This document shows positions 36,109-43,995 of a stretch of 64,000 nt of DNA, piece by piece. A program made the position numbers and the translations under genes. This DNA is from TMED27 sp963922705 (GTDB lineage: Bacteria; Pseudomonadota; Alphaproteobacteria; Micavibrionales; Micavibrionaceae): assembly GCA_963922705.1 (NCBI GenBank), contig CAWUJS010000004.1:3125-67124 (forward strand), read 5' to 3'. Within the stretch, counting starts at the first letter, position 1, and the number at the start of each line of letters is the position of its first letter. The notes beneath the pieces were generated by a model. The model searched no databases and had not been told where the DNA came from. It saw only the letters and a list, made by a program, of their open reading frames with translations.

Positions 36109-38127
36109 CTAAACAGAATTAATCTGTTTTAAAAATGTTTTTACATTATCCTGAAGCGACGAGACTGACTGCGCAGCCTCCTGAACCGATTGCATCATAA
36201 CATTAGATTGTGACATGGTTTCATTCGCGCTATTTGCAACATCAGTAACTTTAGAGCTAACCTCTGTTGTACCGGATGATGCCTGATCGCTTGCGCGGCT
36301 AATCTCATTTGTCGTAGCTGATTGCTCTTCAACCGCCGCTGTCACGCCAGTGATCATCTCTTTTAACGTTGTCATTGATGTGCTGATTTCTGCCATCGCA
36401 TGGACAGATTCCTGCGCAATTTGCTGAACGGTTTTGATTTGATCAGAAATTTCTTCAGTAGACTGTGTTGTCTGCGCAGCCAGCCCCTTAACTTCGTTTG
36501 CAACAACCGCAAAACCTTTGCCGGCTTCTCCAGCTCTTGCGGATTCAATAGTTGCATTCAGAGCCAGCAAATTCGTCTGTTCAGCAATGTCATTAATAAT
36601 GTTAACAACCTCACCAATTTTTTCCGATGTTTCCGAAAGATTACGAACAATAACATCCGTCTTCTCTACAGATTGTACTGCTGTACTAACTGCATCCAGT
36701 GAGCGTTGCATATTTGATGATATTTCCTGTACAGAAGCAGACATTTCTGTCGTTGATGCAGCAACTGTTTGCACACTGGATGATGCCTCTTCTGCAGCAG
36801 CGGCTATAGCTGTTGCCTGCTCATTTGTCGTGTTTACAGCTTGCTGAACGGAGTCATTTGATCCTTTCATTGTATTCATTGCACTATGAACACTTTCCAG
36901 CAATTGTGAAACACTGCCTTCAAACGTCTTAGTCATCTCATCACGCTTTTTAAGGCGCTCTTTTTCAACCTGCTCAAGAGCACGCTGTTCTTCTTGTAAC
37001 CTGCGTGTCTCTTTCATATTTTCCTGAAACACCTTCAACGCCTTTGTAATATCGCCAATTTCATCGCCGCGCTCAAGACCGGAAATCTCAAATTCCATAT
37101 CACCATCCGCAAGACGTTTTGTATCTTCTGTTACAGTGTTAATTGAGCGTGATAGCATTCTCGAAATAAGAACTGACGCTGCAATCCCTACAAGAACACA
37201 AAATACTGCAATAATAATTGTGATTTTTGAAATACTAATAACTTTTGCTTGTGCTTTAGGACCGAGTTCGTTCTGATAACCCACTGAATAATCCGTAAGT
37301 TCATCAATTGTATTGTTCATTTCCGGCCCTATTTTATCAAGTCCGTTAATCAAAAATTCATTTCGCTGATTAATTGAATTTGAAACCTGAGAAAACAATG
37401 TTTTATATTCGGCTATGCCATTAATTGTATCATTTGCAAGCTTTCGCCTTTCTGGGTTCTGAAGGGATTGCAAAAGTGTCTTCATGGCATTTGTTGTTTT
37501 ATCGAATTCCTTAAGTGCACGATCCATTTCTTTAGCATCGTTATTAAGTAGAAATTTTGCAGCATAAAGACGCCCAAGCATAAAAGGCTCCTGCGCCGCA
37601 CCAGCATAATTTGCAGCCTCTACGTCTCCATCACGATACGCTGTTGTTCGAATTGATGTTATATATCTTCGTAGTTCCGGACCCAGCTTATCCATTTTTG
37701 CAACATACTGATTCCGTAGATTTTGCTTTTGGACCGCCTGATCAAATGTGCTTCTGTAGGCTTGCGCCAACTGATTGACCCTGGCAAATTTTTCCTGTGC
37801 ATCAGCAGACATAGAATCTCTAATATGGCTGATATCGATATTAATAAGCTCATCTGTATTTTCATGCAGGCTTTTGACATTATCTTCGCTTTGGTTAATA
37901 CGATACTTCATGACTGCCAGGCGCGCCTCTAGAAGATCTTCAAGCAATTCGTTAGCAACAAGGGTTTGGCGCGCTGTTGCACGATATTCAGTAAAAATAC
38001 CGCCAAGGTTTTTAGTTCCAACAAAAGCGAAAGTAGAAAGCAACAGGAGCATAGTCAAAATCAAACCAAACGCTCCATATAATTTTGTCGTGATTTTAAT
38101 ATTATTTAGCTTGTCAATAAAGCTCAT
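36109..38127 (-). CDS. Methyl-accepting chemotaxis protein
   Basis: Transmembrane chemoreceptor, 672 residues. The first transmembrane helix is near residues 17-38, then a mostly helical sensor domain (about 40-300, four-helix bundle type as in HBM/TarH-like receptors). A second helix lies near 300-325, and HAMP follows (about 326-378, with RSINTVTEDTKRLADGDMEF). The long cytoplasmic coiled coil bears the hairpin tip EQTNLLALNATIESARAGEAGKGFAVVANEVKGLA. No flagellar or che genes are in the window, so the signal and pathway are unknown. It has its own terminator. The C-terminus lacks the CheR-tethering pentapeptide. Confidence 0.94.
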   Translation of the reverse strand: MSFIDKLNNIKITTKLYGAFGLILTMLLLLSTFAFVGTKNLGGIFTEYRATARQTLVANELLEDLLEARLAVMKYRINQSEDNVKSLHENTDELINIDISHIRDSMSADAQEKFARVNQLAQAYRSTFDQAVQKQNLRNQYVAKMDKLGPELRRYITSIRTTAYRDGDVEAANYAGAAQEPFMLGRLYAAKFLLNNDAKEMDRALKEFDKTTNAMKTLLQSLQNPERRKLANDTINGIAEYKTLFSQVSNSINQRNEFLINGLDKIGPEMNNTIDELTDYSVGYQNELGPKAQAKVISISKITIIIAVFCVLVGIAASVLISRMLSRSINTVTEDTKRLADGDMEFEISGLERGDEIGDITKALKVFQENMKETRRLQEEQRALEQVEKERLKKRDEMTKTFEGSVSQLLESVHSAMNTMKGSNDSVQQAVNTTNEQATAIAAAAEEASSSVQTVAASTTEMSASVQEISSNMQRSLDAVSTAVQSVEKTDVIVRNLSETSEKIGEVVNIINDIAEQTNLLALNATIESARAGEAGKGFAVVANEVKGLAAQTTQSTEEISDQIKTVQQIAQESVHAMAEISTSMTTLKEMITGVTAAVEEQSATTNEISRASDQASSGTTEVSSKVTDVANSANETMSQSNVMMQSVQEAAQSVSSLQDNVKTFLKQINSV

Positions 38128-38362
38128 GAGATCTTCTCCTGCTTAATTATCTGTTTGTGAAAGCAATTACGCAGAACGATATGTATTTCTCTTAATTATC
38201 AAATAATATCTGTTAAAAAAAGATCAATAAAATTCGAATATTCTGCACATTTTTTCAAACTTTTCTCCTTAAAAAACAGAATACAAATATAGACACCAGC
38301 TTGACTAACCACTATGACACTATGTGTTGTTTTTGTAATCGAATCCAGAGGAACACAAATGT

Positions 38363-39991
38363 ATGCTTAGGCTTGTTCATCGTTTTAACCTGACTGATAA
38401 CCCCAAAGCGGATATGCTCTCGGGTCTGACCGTGGCCCTCGCACTTGTACCGGAAGCAATTGCTTTTGCCTTTGTTGCTGGTGTTGAACCTTTGGTGGGG
38501 CTTTATGCAGCATTTTTTGTCGGGCTGATCACGTCTGTTTTTGGCGGACGCAGCGGTATGATTTCCGGCGCCACGGGTGCGATGGCGGTTGCCATGGTCG
38601 GGCTTGTGATGGTTTATGGCGTGGAATACCTGTTTGCTGCTATCGTTTTAACGGGGATTATTCAGCTATTAGCTGGAATCTTTAACCTTGGAAAATTTAT
38701 TCGGCTTGTCCCCCATCCCGTCATGCTTGGCTTTGTAAATGGCCTTGCGATTGTTATTTTCCTGGCACAGCTTGGCCAGTTCAAAGCACAAGAAGCCGTA
38801 AAAGCCGTTGCCGATCATGGCCACGAAGTCAGCCATAGCGCGATTAATGTTCTATTTGATGGAAACTGGATGCAAGGAAACGCACTTTATTTGATGGTCG
38901 GCCTTACGCTTTTGACAATGCTAATTATTTTTATATGGCCCAAATTGCCAAAAATCGGGACATTCATCCCTGCCCCGCTTGCTTCTATCTTAATTGTATC
39001 TGGCCTGGTGATCGGCTTTAACCTTGATACACGGACAGTGGGTGACCTTGCGAGTGTTGCCGGCGGTCTGCCTGAATTTCATATCCCGATGGTGCCGCTA
39101 ACGTTTGAGACGCTGATGATTATCCTGCCCATTGCTTTTACTTTAGCAGCTATTGGTTTGATCGAGAGCCTTTTGACACTAACCCTGATTGATGAAATAA
39201 CAGAAACACGCGGACGCACCTCTCAGGAATGTATGGCACAAGGCACTGCAAACCTGACATGCGGATTTTTCGGCGCTATGGGAGGCTGTGCGATGATTGG
39301 GCAGTCAATGATTAACATTAAATCAGGCGGTCGGGGTCGGTTATCAGGGATTACAGCAGCGCTTGCTCTTCTATGCTTTATCCTGTTTGCATCACCCCTA
39401 ATTGAACAAATCCCTCTCGCGGCGCTTACGGGGCTCATGATGATGGTAGTGATCGGAACTTTTGCCTGGGCGTCAATTCGAATTATGCATAAAATCCCAA
39501 TGGAAGATGCCTTTGTCATCATCCTCGTGACCGGTGTAACCATTGCTTATGATCTGGCATTAGCAGTGATCGTTGGGGTTATCGTTTCCGCCCTTGTCTA
39601 TGCATGGAAATCAGCGAAAAACATTTGGGTGGAAGAGCATAATCCAGATGATGGGGAGGCAGGCCACAAAGTCTATAAACTGCATGGCCCGCTTTTCTTT
39701 GGCTCTATCGCCCAGTTTAAAGATCTTTTTCACCCCAAAAACGATACGGATGCGCAGGATATTGTCATTGATTTTAAACATGCGCGCGTTTGGGATCATT
39801 CAGCCCTGGAAGCGATTGATGCGCTCGCCTCAAAATACAAGGAAGCAGGAAAGAACCTCCATCTCGTGCACCTTTCCCCTGACTGTCAATTATTGCTGAA
39901 AAATGCAAAAGATCTTGTAAAGATCAATATGATTGAAGATCCGCAATATGGTGTTGTAACCGATTATGTTGACGTTATTGAAAAATCATAG
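38363..39991 (+). CDS. SulP-family anion permease with STAS domain
   Basis: Secondary transporter for sulfate, bicarbonate or another anion. The 542-residue protein begins with the SulP signature LTVALALVPEAIAFAFVAGV and GLITSVFGGRSGMISGATGA, followed by 10 or more membrane segments to about residue 410. A C-terminal cytoplasmic STAS domain spans about 430-540 (YKLHGPLFFGSIAQFKDLF, VIDFKHARVWDHSALEAIDAL). The STAS domain is typical for the BicA/SulP group. Substrate cannot be read from sequence. A lone gene, with a tRNA 40 bp downstream on the same strand. Confidence 0.93.
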   Translation: MLRLVHRFNLTDNPKADMLSGLTVALALVPEAIAFAFVAGVEPLVGLYAAFFVGLITSVFGGRSGMISGATGAMAVAMVGLVMVYGVEYLFAAIVLTGIIQLLAGIFNLGKFIRLVPHPVMLGFVNGLAIVIFLAQLGQFKAQEAVKAVADHGHEVSHSAINVLFDGNWMQGNALYLMVGLTLLTMLIIFIWPKLPKIGTFIPAPLASILIVSGLVIGFNLDTRTVGDLASVAGGLPEFHIPMVPLTFETLMIILPIAFTLAAIGLIESLLTLTLIDEITETRGRTSQECMAQGTANLTCGFFGAMGGCAMIGQSMINIKSGGRGRLSGITAALALLCFILFASPLIEQIPLAALTGLMMMVVIGTFAWASIRIMHKIPMEDAFVIILVTGVTIAYDLALAVIVGVIVSALVYAWKSAKNIWVEEHNPDDGEAGHKVYKLHGPLFFGSIAQFKDLFHPKNDTDAQDIVIDFKHARVWDHSALEAIDALASKYKEAGKNLHLVHLSPDCQLLLKNAKDLVKINMIEDPQYGVVTDYVDVIEKS

Positions 39992-40031
39992 TTGCCGTGA
40001 TGCGTTTTTAGGTATAATAGATAACTGATAA

Positions 40032-40108
40032 GGGCCAGTAGCTCAGTTGGTTAGAGCAGTCCGCTCATAACGGATTGGTCGCTGGTTCAAGTCCGGCCTG
40101 GCCCACCA
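40032..40108 (+). tRNA. tRNA with CAU anticodon, probably tRNA-Ile2 (lysidine-modified)
   Basis: A 77-nt cloverleaf: acceptor GGGCCAG pairs with CTGGCCC, discriminator A, CCA encoded. The anticodon loop is CTCATAA (anticodon CAT). The variable region and T arm (TTGGTCGCTGGTTCAAGTCC) match those of bacterial tRNA-Ile2, such as E. coli ileX, better than elongator or initiator tRNA-Met. If so, C34 is converted to lysidine by TilS and the tRNA reads AUA. Elongator Met is the alternative. Confidence 0.88.
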
Positions 40109-40148
40109 ACGCTTTCAAGGTTCATACCGAGCAGGGTTGTTTGGGCTT

Positions 40149-40736
40149 TTAGGAAAGAATTACTTTTCTAAACGTAACGGAAACACGTCGATGACGACCT
40201 AGCTTCACACCATCAACTATATCTGATTTTCGTGACGGAATAGCGTGCTTCCATTTATAACGTGCTTCACCAGACAAAATAATCAAGCTGTTTCTTTCCA
40301 GAAAAATGTCATGTTTTTCTTCGTCCGATGAGAACTGCATCATGACATCAGAGCCGAGGCTCAACGAGGCGATCACATCATCAAAACACGGAACGCAATC
40401 GATATGCGCTGATATCCCTTGCCCGGGTAGGTATTCGTTGATAATCGCTTGATCGGGTTTTTGTTTGAATAGATTTTCTGCAAACAATCGTTCTTGTAAA
40501 TCACAAAGCCATGGTGGCAGCGTACCTAAGTAGCTCTCAGCTGAAACAGTGCGGGCTTTGTAATCGTATTGATACCCATAGTGTTGCACGCGGCGTTTTA
40601 AATTGCTGAGCCATGTTTGCGCGTCTATCGCCGTCAGTAAAGCATTGTGTTCTTCTTCGGAGATGAAATTCGGAAGATAGTACAAACCATTCATCTTTGG
40701 TACTTCAGGCTTTTGAATATCAAAGAGTAGATTCAT
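40149..40736 (-). CDS. AlkB-like 2-oxoglutarate/Fe(II)-dependent dioxygenase
   Basis: The 195-residue protein has a complete double-stranded beta-helix metal site: HID (residues 96-98 region, GQGISAHIDCVPCFDD) and the distal His in WKHAIP, plus the 2-oxoglutarate arginines in RRVSVTFRKV. The N-terminal GLYYLPNFISEEEHNALLTAI and the absence of the long N-terminal lid make it closest to the ALKBH8/ALKBH6-like group rather than the E. coli AlkB repair enzyme. Such proteins demethylate or hydroxylate nucleic-acid bases. Its start overlaps the stop of the DUF2431 gene (TAATG), so the pair is translationally coupled. Confidence 0.85.
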   Translation of the reverse strand: MNLLFDIQKPEVPKMNGLYYLPNFISEEEHNALLTAIDAQTWLSNLKRRVQHYGYQYDYKARTVSAESYLGTLPPWLCDLQERLFAENLFKQKPDQAIINEYLPGQGISAHIDCVPCFDDVIASLSLGSDVMMQFSSDEEKHDIFLERNSLIILSGEARYKWKHAIPSRKSDIVDGVKLGRHRRVSVTFRKVILS

Positions 40737-41362
40737 TATTCTTCTTTCTGAAACACTCTGGTCACAAAGCGCTTATAATCGTCAATTGCGCTTTCATCAT
40801 CGCATGTATTGGTATGAGAATAAGCGCGAAAAACTGATGGGTCAAAAGAATAGCTATCCACGATAGTACAGCCTGCAAAGTGTGCTGCATCCTCAAAATG
40901 AAAAACCCCATCATAATATGATGAATCAACGGTGGTAATAAAAATTTGACCATCAGGCGATAAATGAGCCTTTGCACTTTCGAGAAATTTTCTGACCATG
41001 ACATGGTTTGGGTTTTGCCCGTATTTCGGGTCACGACTGCCAACATTTGGAAACTGGAAAATAATCGTATTATATTTACTTTTTCCAAGGCTAGTGCTTA
41101 AACGCGTGGCATCAACATCATGATACACCGTTGCTCCATGACAATTTAATAGAACGGCATTATCTTTTGTTTCATTTGATAACGCTTTTGGTTTTTCAAA
41201 AGTCGTTGCCGTCATGTGTGTAATCCCACATGGCAAAAATAAAAGGTTTTTTGCAAAACTCAAATTTCCTTCTCCAATCAACAAAGTATTTTCAAGGTTT
41301 TGCCATGGCTCTAATCTAGATGATAAAAAAGCTCTTACGGTGCTTTTAGTTGTATCAAACAT
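40736..41362 (-). CDS. DUF2431 (BMT5-like) Rossmann-fold methyltransferase
   Basis: The 208-residue protein shows the DUF2431 features: LLIGEGNLSFAKNL as the SAM-binding first loop, ATTFEKPKAL, GATVYHDVDATRL and TIIFQFPNVGSRDPKYGQNP, then ISPDG-type LSPDGQIFITTVDSSYYDG. The best-known member, yeast Bmt5, makes 3-methyluridine in 25S rRNA. Bacterial members are uncommon. Position directly before an AlkB-like gene suggests a methylation/oxidation pair acting on RNA; that is inference. The leader carries a terminator-like hairpin 29 bp before the start codon. Confidence 0.7.
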   Translation of the reverse strand: MFDTTKSTVRAFLSSRLEPWQNLENTLLIGEGNLSFAKNLLFLPCGITHMTATTFEKPKALSNETKDNAVLLNCHGATVYHDVDATRLSTSLGKSKYNTIIFQFPNVGSRDPKYGQNPNHVMVRKFLESAKAHLSPDGQIFITTVDSSYYDGVFHFEDAAHFAGCTIVDSYSFDPSVFRAYSHTNTCDDESAIDDYKRFVTRVFQKEE

Positions 41363-41390
41363 AATAAAATCCTTAATTCTAGGAACGAAA

Positions 41391-41418
41391 AAACGCCGCA
41401 GATAAATCTGTGGCGTTT
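41391..41418 (-). terminator. Terminator-like hairpin in the leader of the DUF2431-alkB operon
   Basis: Read on the minus strand, AAACGCCACAGA and TCTGCGGCGTTT form a 12-bp stem (one mismatch) with a 4-nt loop followed by TTTTTTCG. The last base of the stem is about 29 bp before the DUF2431 start codon, with no minus-strand gene upstream that would need a terminator. Confidence 0.6.
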
Positions 41419-41454
41419 ATGCTGATTATATTCCTATAAATTGATTGGATTGTC

Positions 41455-41650
41455 AAGAATACCGTCTAAGACCTGAAAGGTTTTTGTAAACGCGCTTCCC
41501 ATTCCTCTCTTCCCATTCCTCTACGGTCTTGAACAAACGGTTCGATGTGGATGCATCAATTTACACCAAAACCTTTTCAATGTTTTTATCTGAAATGCTT
41601 CCATTCAGGAACCAGATCTATAGCCCCACACTTCTCAAGAAACTATAGCA
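41455..41650. other. Gene-free stretch with decayed coding-like sequence and a 14-bp tandem repeat
   Basis: The 331-bp gap between 41362 and 41694 holds the leader hairpin and then this segment. It contains the direct repeat CTTCCCATTCCTCT twice (41488-41515 region). Read on the minus strand there are short open stretches such as EKCGAIDLVPEWKHFR followed by a stop, loosely similar to the end of the 41694 protein (ARIISKLPDWCEKPEN). It may be debris of a former paralog. No intact gene. Confidence 0.3.
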
Positions 41651-41659
41651 ATAAAAAAG

Positions 41660-41688
41660 TTGACATATAGGATTTGTCGTTTTAAAAG
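41660..41688 (+). promoter_or_regulatory. Candidate promoter of the mTERF-like gene
   Basis: TTGACA at 41660-41665, 17 bp, TAAAAG at 41683-41688. The predicted start of transcription would fall at or next to the ATG at 41694, so the message may be leaderless; there is no ribosome binding site before that ATG. Confidence 0.35.
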
Positions 41689-41693
41689 ACATT

Positions 41694-42560
41694 ATGAGTA
41701 GACAAGATCACAATAGAAGATTAAGAATTGCCCTTGAGGCGGTGCTTATCAATAAAAATAATATTGGTGAGGTTTTCGAAACAGTATCATTCCACCTTGA
41801 TAATTACATGGAGCAAATTAAGGCCGACCTACCAGATGAGATACTTTTTGATTTTAAGAATCGAATTGAAAAAGCCGCCACTTTGTTAGGTGTCGATAAA
41901 GATAAATTAACCAAGGCTGCGGCTAATTATCCAAGATTATTTTTTACCTCTCCTGAAAAAATGGATGATAATGCAAAGGAAATCGCTAAATGCATTGGTA
42001 CTACTAAAGCAAAGCTTTTACCCATTATGCTTAGCGATCCAAAGCTCTTCTATGAAAAAGCGGAAAAAATAAATAATAAATTAACACAAAACGCTGCGAT
42101 TATTGGCGCTGCAAAAAAAGAGTTCGTAGCTGCTATACTAAAGCATAAAGCGCCAATGCGCTCTTACCAGTGCCCAGAAAAAACACGCAATAATGTAGAA
42201 TATATTAGGGCTGCACATGCAAACGGCTACATTAAATCCAAGGATATTTCAAGGAGTTTACTAAATCACCATACTGTATTGGGCATTGCACCACGGAATA
42301 CGCATTTACGATGCATAGATGCACATATTACCAAAGAAGCACCATCAAGTTTAACCAGTTTTTTTGCAAGGACGACTAAAAAGGAAATTGAGGAGCGCGT
42401 TATAAAGCATTATACGGACATGTTTAACAAAACAGGCAAAGGACAACGCACATTGCAGATATTAGCAGAAGCCCGCATCATTTCAAAACTACCCGACTGG
42501 TGTGAAAAACCAGAAAACCCTTTACGTAACCGCAATAGAAATGAACCTGCTCTAACTTAA
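41694..42560 (+). CDS. Helical-repeat protein resembling mTERF repeats
   Basis: The 288-residue soluble protein contains at least three tandem helical units of about 34-36 residues between residues 58 and 170. Each has the pattern of a Gly-containing helix start, K-x-x-L, a Pro-x-Leu-Phe/Tyr turn and P-E-K-x-x-x-N (LLGVDKDKLTKAAANYPRLF; CIGTTKAKLLPIMLSDPKLF; IIGAAKKEFVAAILKHKAP). This resembles mTERF repeats, which bind nucleic acids in mitochondria and plastids and are rare in bacteria. The basic C-terminal part (190-288) is not recognised. Nucleic-acid binding is an inference. No ribosome site is evident. Confidence 0.6.
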   Translation: MSRQDHNRRLRIALEAVLINKNNIGEVFETVSFHLDNYMEQIKADLPDEILFDFKNRIEKAATLLGVDKDKLTKAAANYPRLFFTSPEKMDDNAKEIAKCIGTTKAKLLPIMLSDPKLFYEKAEKINNKLTQNAAIIGAAKKEFVAAILKHKAPMRSYQCPEKTRNNVEYIRAAHANGYIKSKDISRSLLNHHTVLGIAPRNTHLRCIDAHITKEAPSSLTSFFARTTKKEIEERVIKHYTDMFNKTGKGQRTLQILAEARIISKLPDWCEKPENPLRNRNRNEPALT

Positions 42561-42671
42561 CAACGCTTTTTGGGCTTTAATCTACATTAGTATAAAATTC
42601 ATATTTTATTGTGTATTCTATTTATTGGAACATAGAAAATGGACAGACTGCTTTAAGCAGTATTGATATGG

Positions 42672-43955
42672 ATGAGCAAAAAAGACGATACTTTATCTAG
42701 TTTAAACGGCATTACAGCCAAATTATTGGCAAAGTTTCCTGAGGCTAAAACAGTAAGTATGCCGTTTCAGGGTAAAAAAGAACAAGATCCCGCAGGCTCT
42801 CTTTCAAAGGCATATATCACAGCCTTTTTCATTATCGCACTAATCAGCATGTTCGTTCATATTATAGCCTCTTCCATTACAGCCACACAGCAAACAAGCA
42901 TTAAAAACTCTTATCGCATTAATCAGGAACGAGCGCTTGTTGAACAAATTTCATCCAGCTCTAAAAAATACCACTCTGTAGAAGAACGGCTAGACCTTGA
43001 TATTATGCAGCAAGCTATTAAAAATCTTGAAGAAAATCATAAAAACATCAATTTAGCACTGAAAGAGAGCAGTTTTCTCAATCCACCAAGTGAAACGCTC
43101 AATAAAATTTATTACACGGACCCATTCTTTTTAAGCAAAAATATAACAGCCTATATCGAAAAGGCTAAAATTTACGCAAGCTATGAAGTGACTGATAAAA
43201 GTCAGGAACGTATTGAATCATATGAATTTTTACAGCGTAATGCACGTTTATTACTGCAACCTCTTCTCAATAAAGCTCTTGCTGACTATCAAAGTGAAGT
43301 AATCGAAAAAATTGAATTTTATCATGCTATTCAACTTGGAGGGCTTTTAATTGTTTTAATTGTACTTTTGATTGAAGCTGCTTTCATTTTTAACCCGCTT
43401 GTTTCAAAAACGCGCTCTTATCACAATATGCTTCTTAAACAGGCACTTGAAGATCCATTAACAGGCTTACCAAACCGCAGAGCCTTTATGAAGCGCTCTG
43501 AATCTGCCTTAAAGCGAGCATATAGAGACAATTCAGGATTTATAATTGCCCTTGCTGATCTTGATAAATTTAAGAGCATCAATGACAAATATGGTCATGA
43601 CATAGGCGATGCTGTACTGAAACATTTCTCGTTTGTTTTGAAAAAGTCCTTCCGAGGTGGTGATATTTTGGGGCGTATTGGTGGTGAAGAATTTGCAATT
43701 CTGTTGCCTTCAGCAAATCATCCAGTTGCTAAAGATGCTCTGGAAAGATTTTGCCGTGATGTTGAAAACACACCCTGCCCATATATTTCCAAGGATGGCG
43801 TTGATGAAGTTTTAAATTACACCGTTAGCATTGGCTACACAAACCTGAATATCGATGAAGATTTTTCTATAGACTTTTTACTAAAAAAAGCAGACGAAGC
43901 TCTTTATCAAGCTAAAGAAGCTGGACGCAATAGAGCAGTATATTTAGAATCTTAA
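42672..43955 (+). CDS. Diguanylate cyclase (GGDEF domain) with membrane-anchored sensor
   Basis: Makes cyclic di-GMP from two GTP. From an ATG at 42672 it has 427 residues. Transmembrane helix 1 is near residues 48-67 and helix 2 near 220-242, enclosing a helical periplasmic sensor domain. The C-terminal GGDEF domain begins DPLTGLPNRRAFMKR. The active-site loop is GGEEF, preceded by RGGD five residues upstream, which is a complete inhibitory (I) site. A TTG three codons upstream is the alternative start. The product could act on the MshEN-type N-terminus of the pilus ATPase at 7081. Confidence 0.93.
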   Translation: MSKKDDTLSSLNGITAKLLAKFPEAKTVSMPFQGKKEQDPAGSLSKAYITAFFIIALISMFVHIIASSITATQQTSIKNSYRINQERALVEQISSSSKKYHSVEERLDLDIMQQAIKNLEENHKNINLALKESSFLNPPSETLNKIYYTDPFFLSKNITAYIEKAKIYASYEVTDKSQERIESYEFLQRNARLLLQPLLNKALADYQSEVIEKIEFYHAIQLGGLLIVLIVLLIEAAFIFNPLVSKTRSYHNMLLKQALEDPLTGLPNRRAFMKRSESALKRAYRDNSGFIIALADLDKFKSINDKYGHDIGDAVLKHFSFVLKKSFRGGDILGRIGGEEFAILLPSANHPVAKDALERFCRDVENTPCPYISKDGVDEVLNYTVSIGYTNLNIDEDFSIDFLLKKADEALYQAKEAGRNRAVYLES

Positions 43956-43995
43956 AAAATTAAACAGGGTTTTTTAGAACTCTGTTCACGCGCCT

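Noticed and set aside
36400..36847. Plus-strand open frames opposite the chemoreceptor signalling domain
   Set aside because: Shadows of a heptad-rich coding sequence; no ribosome site and no sensible protein.
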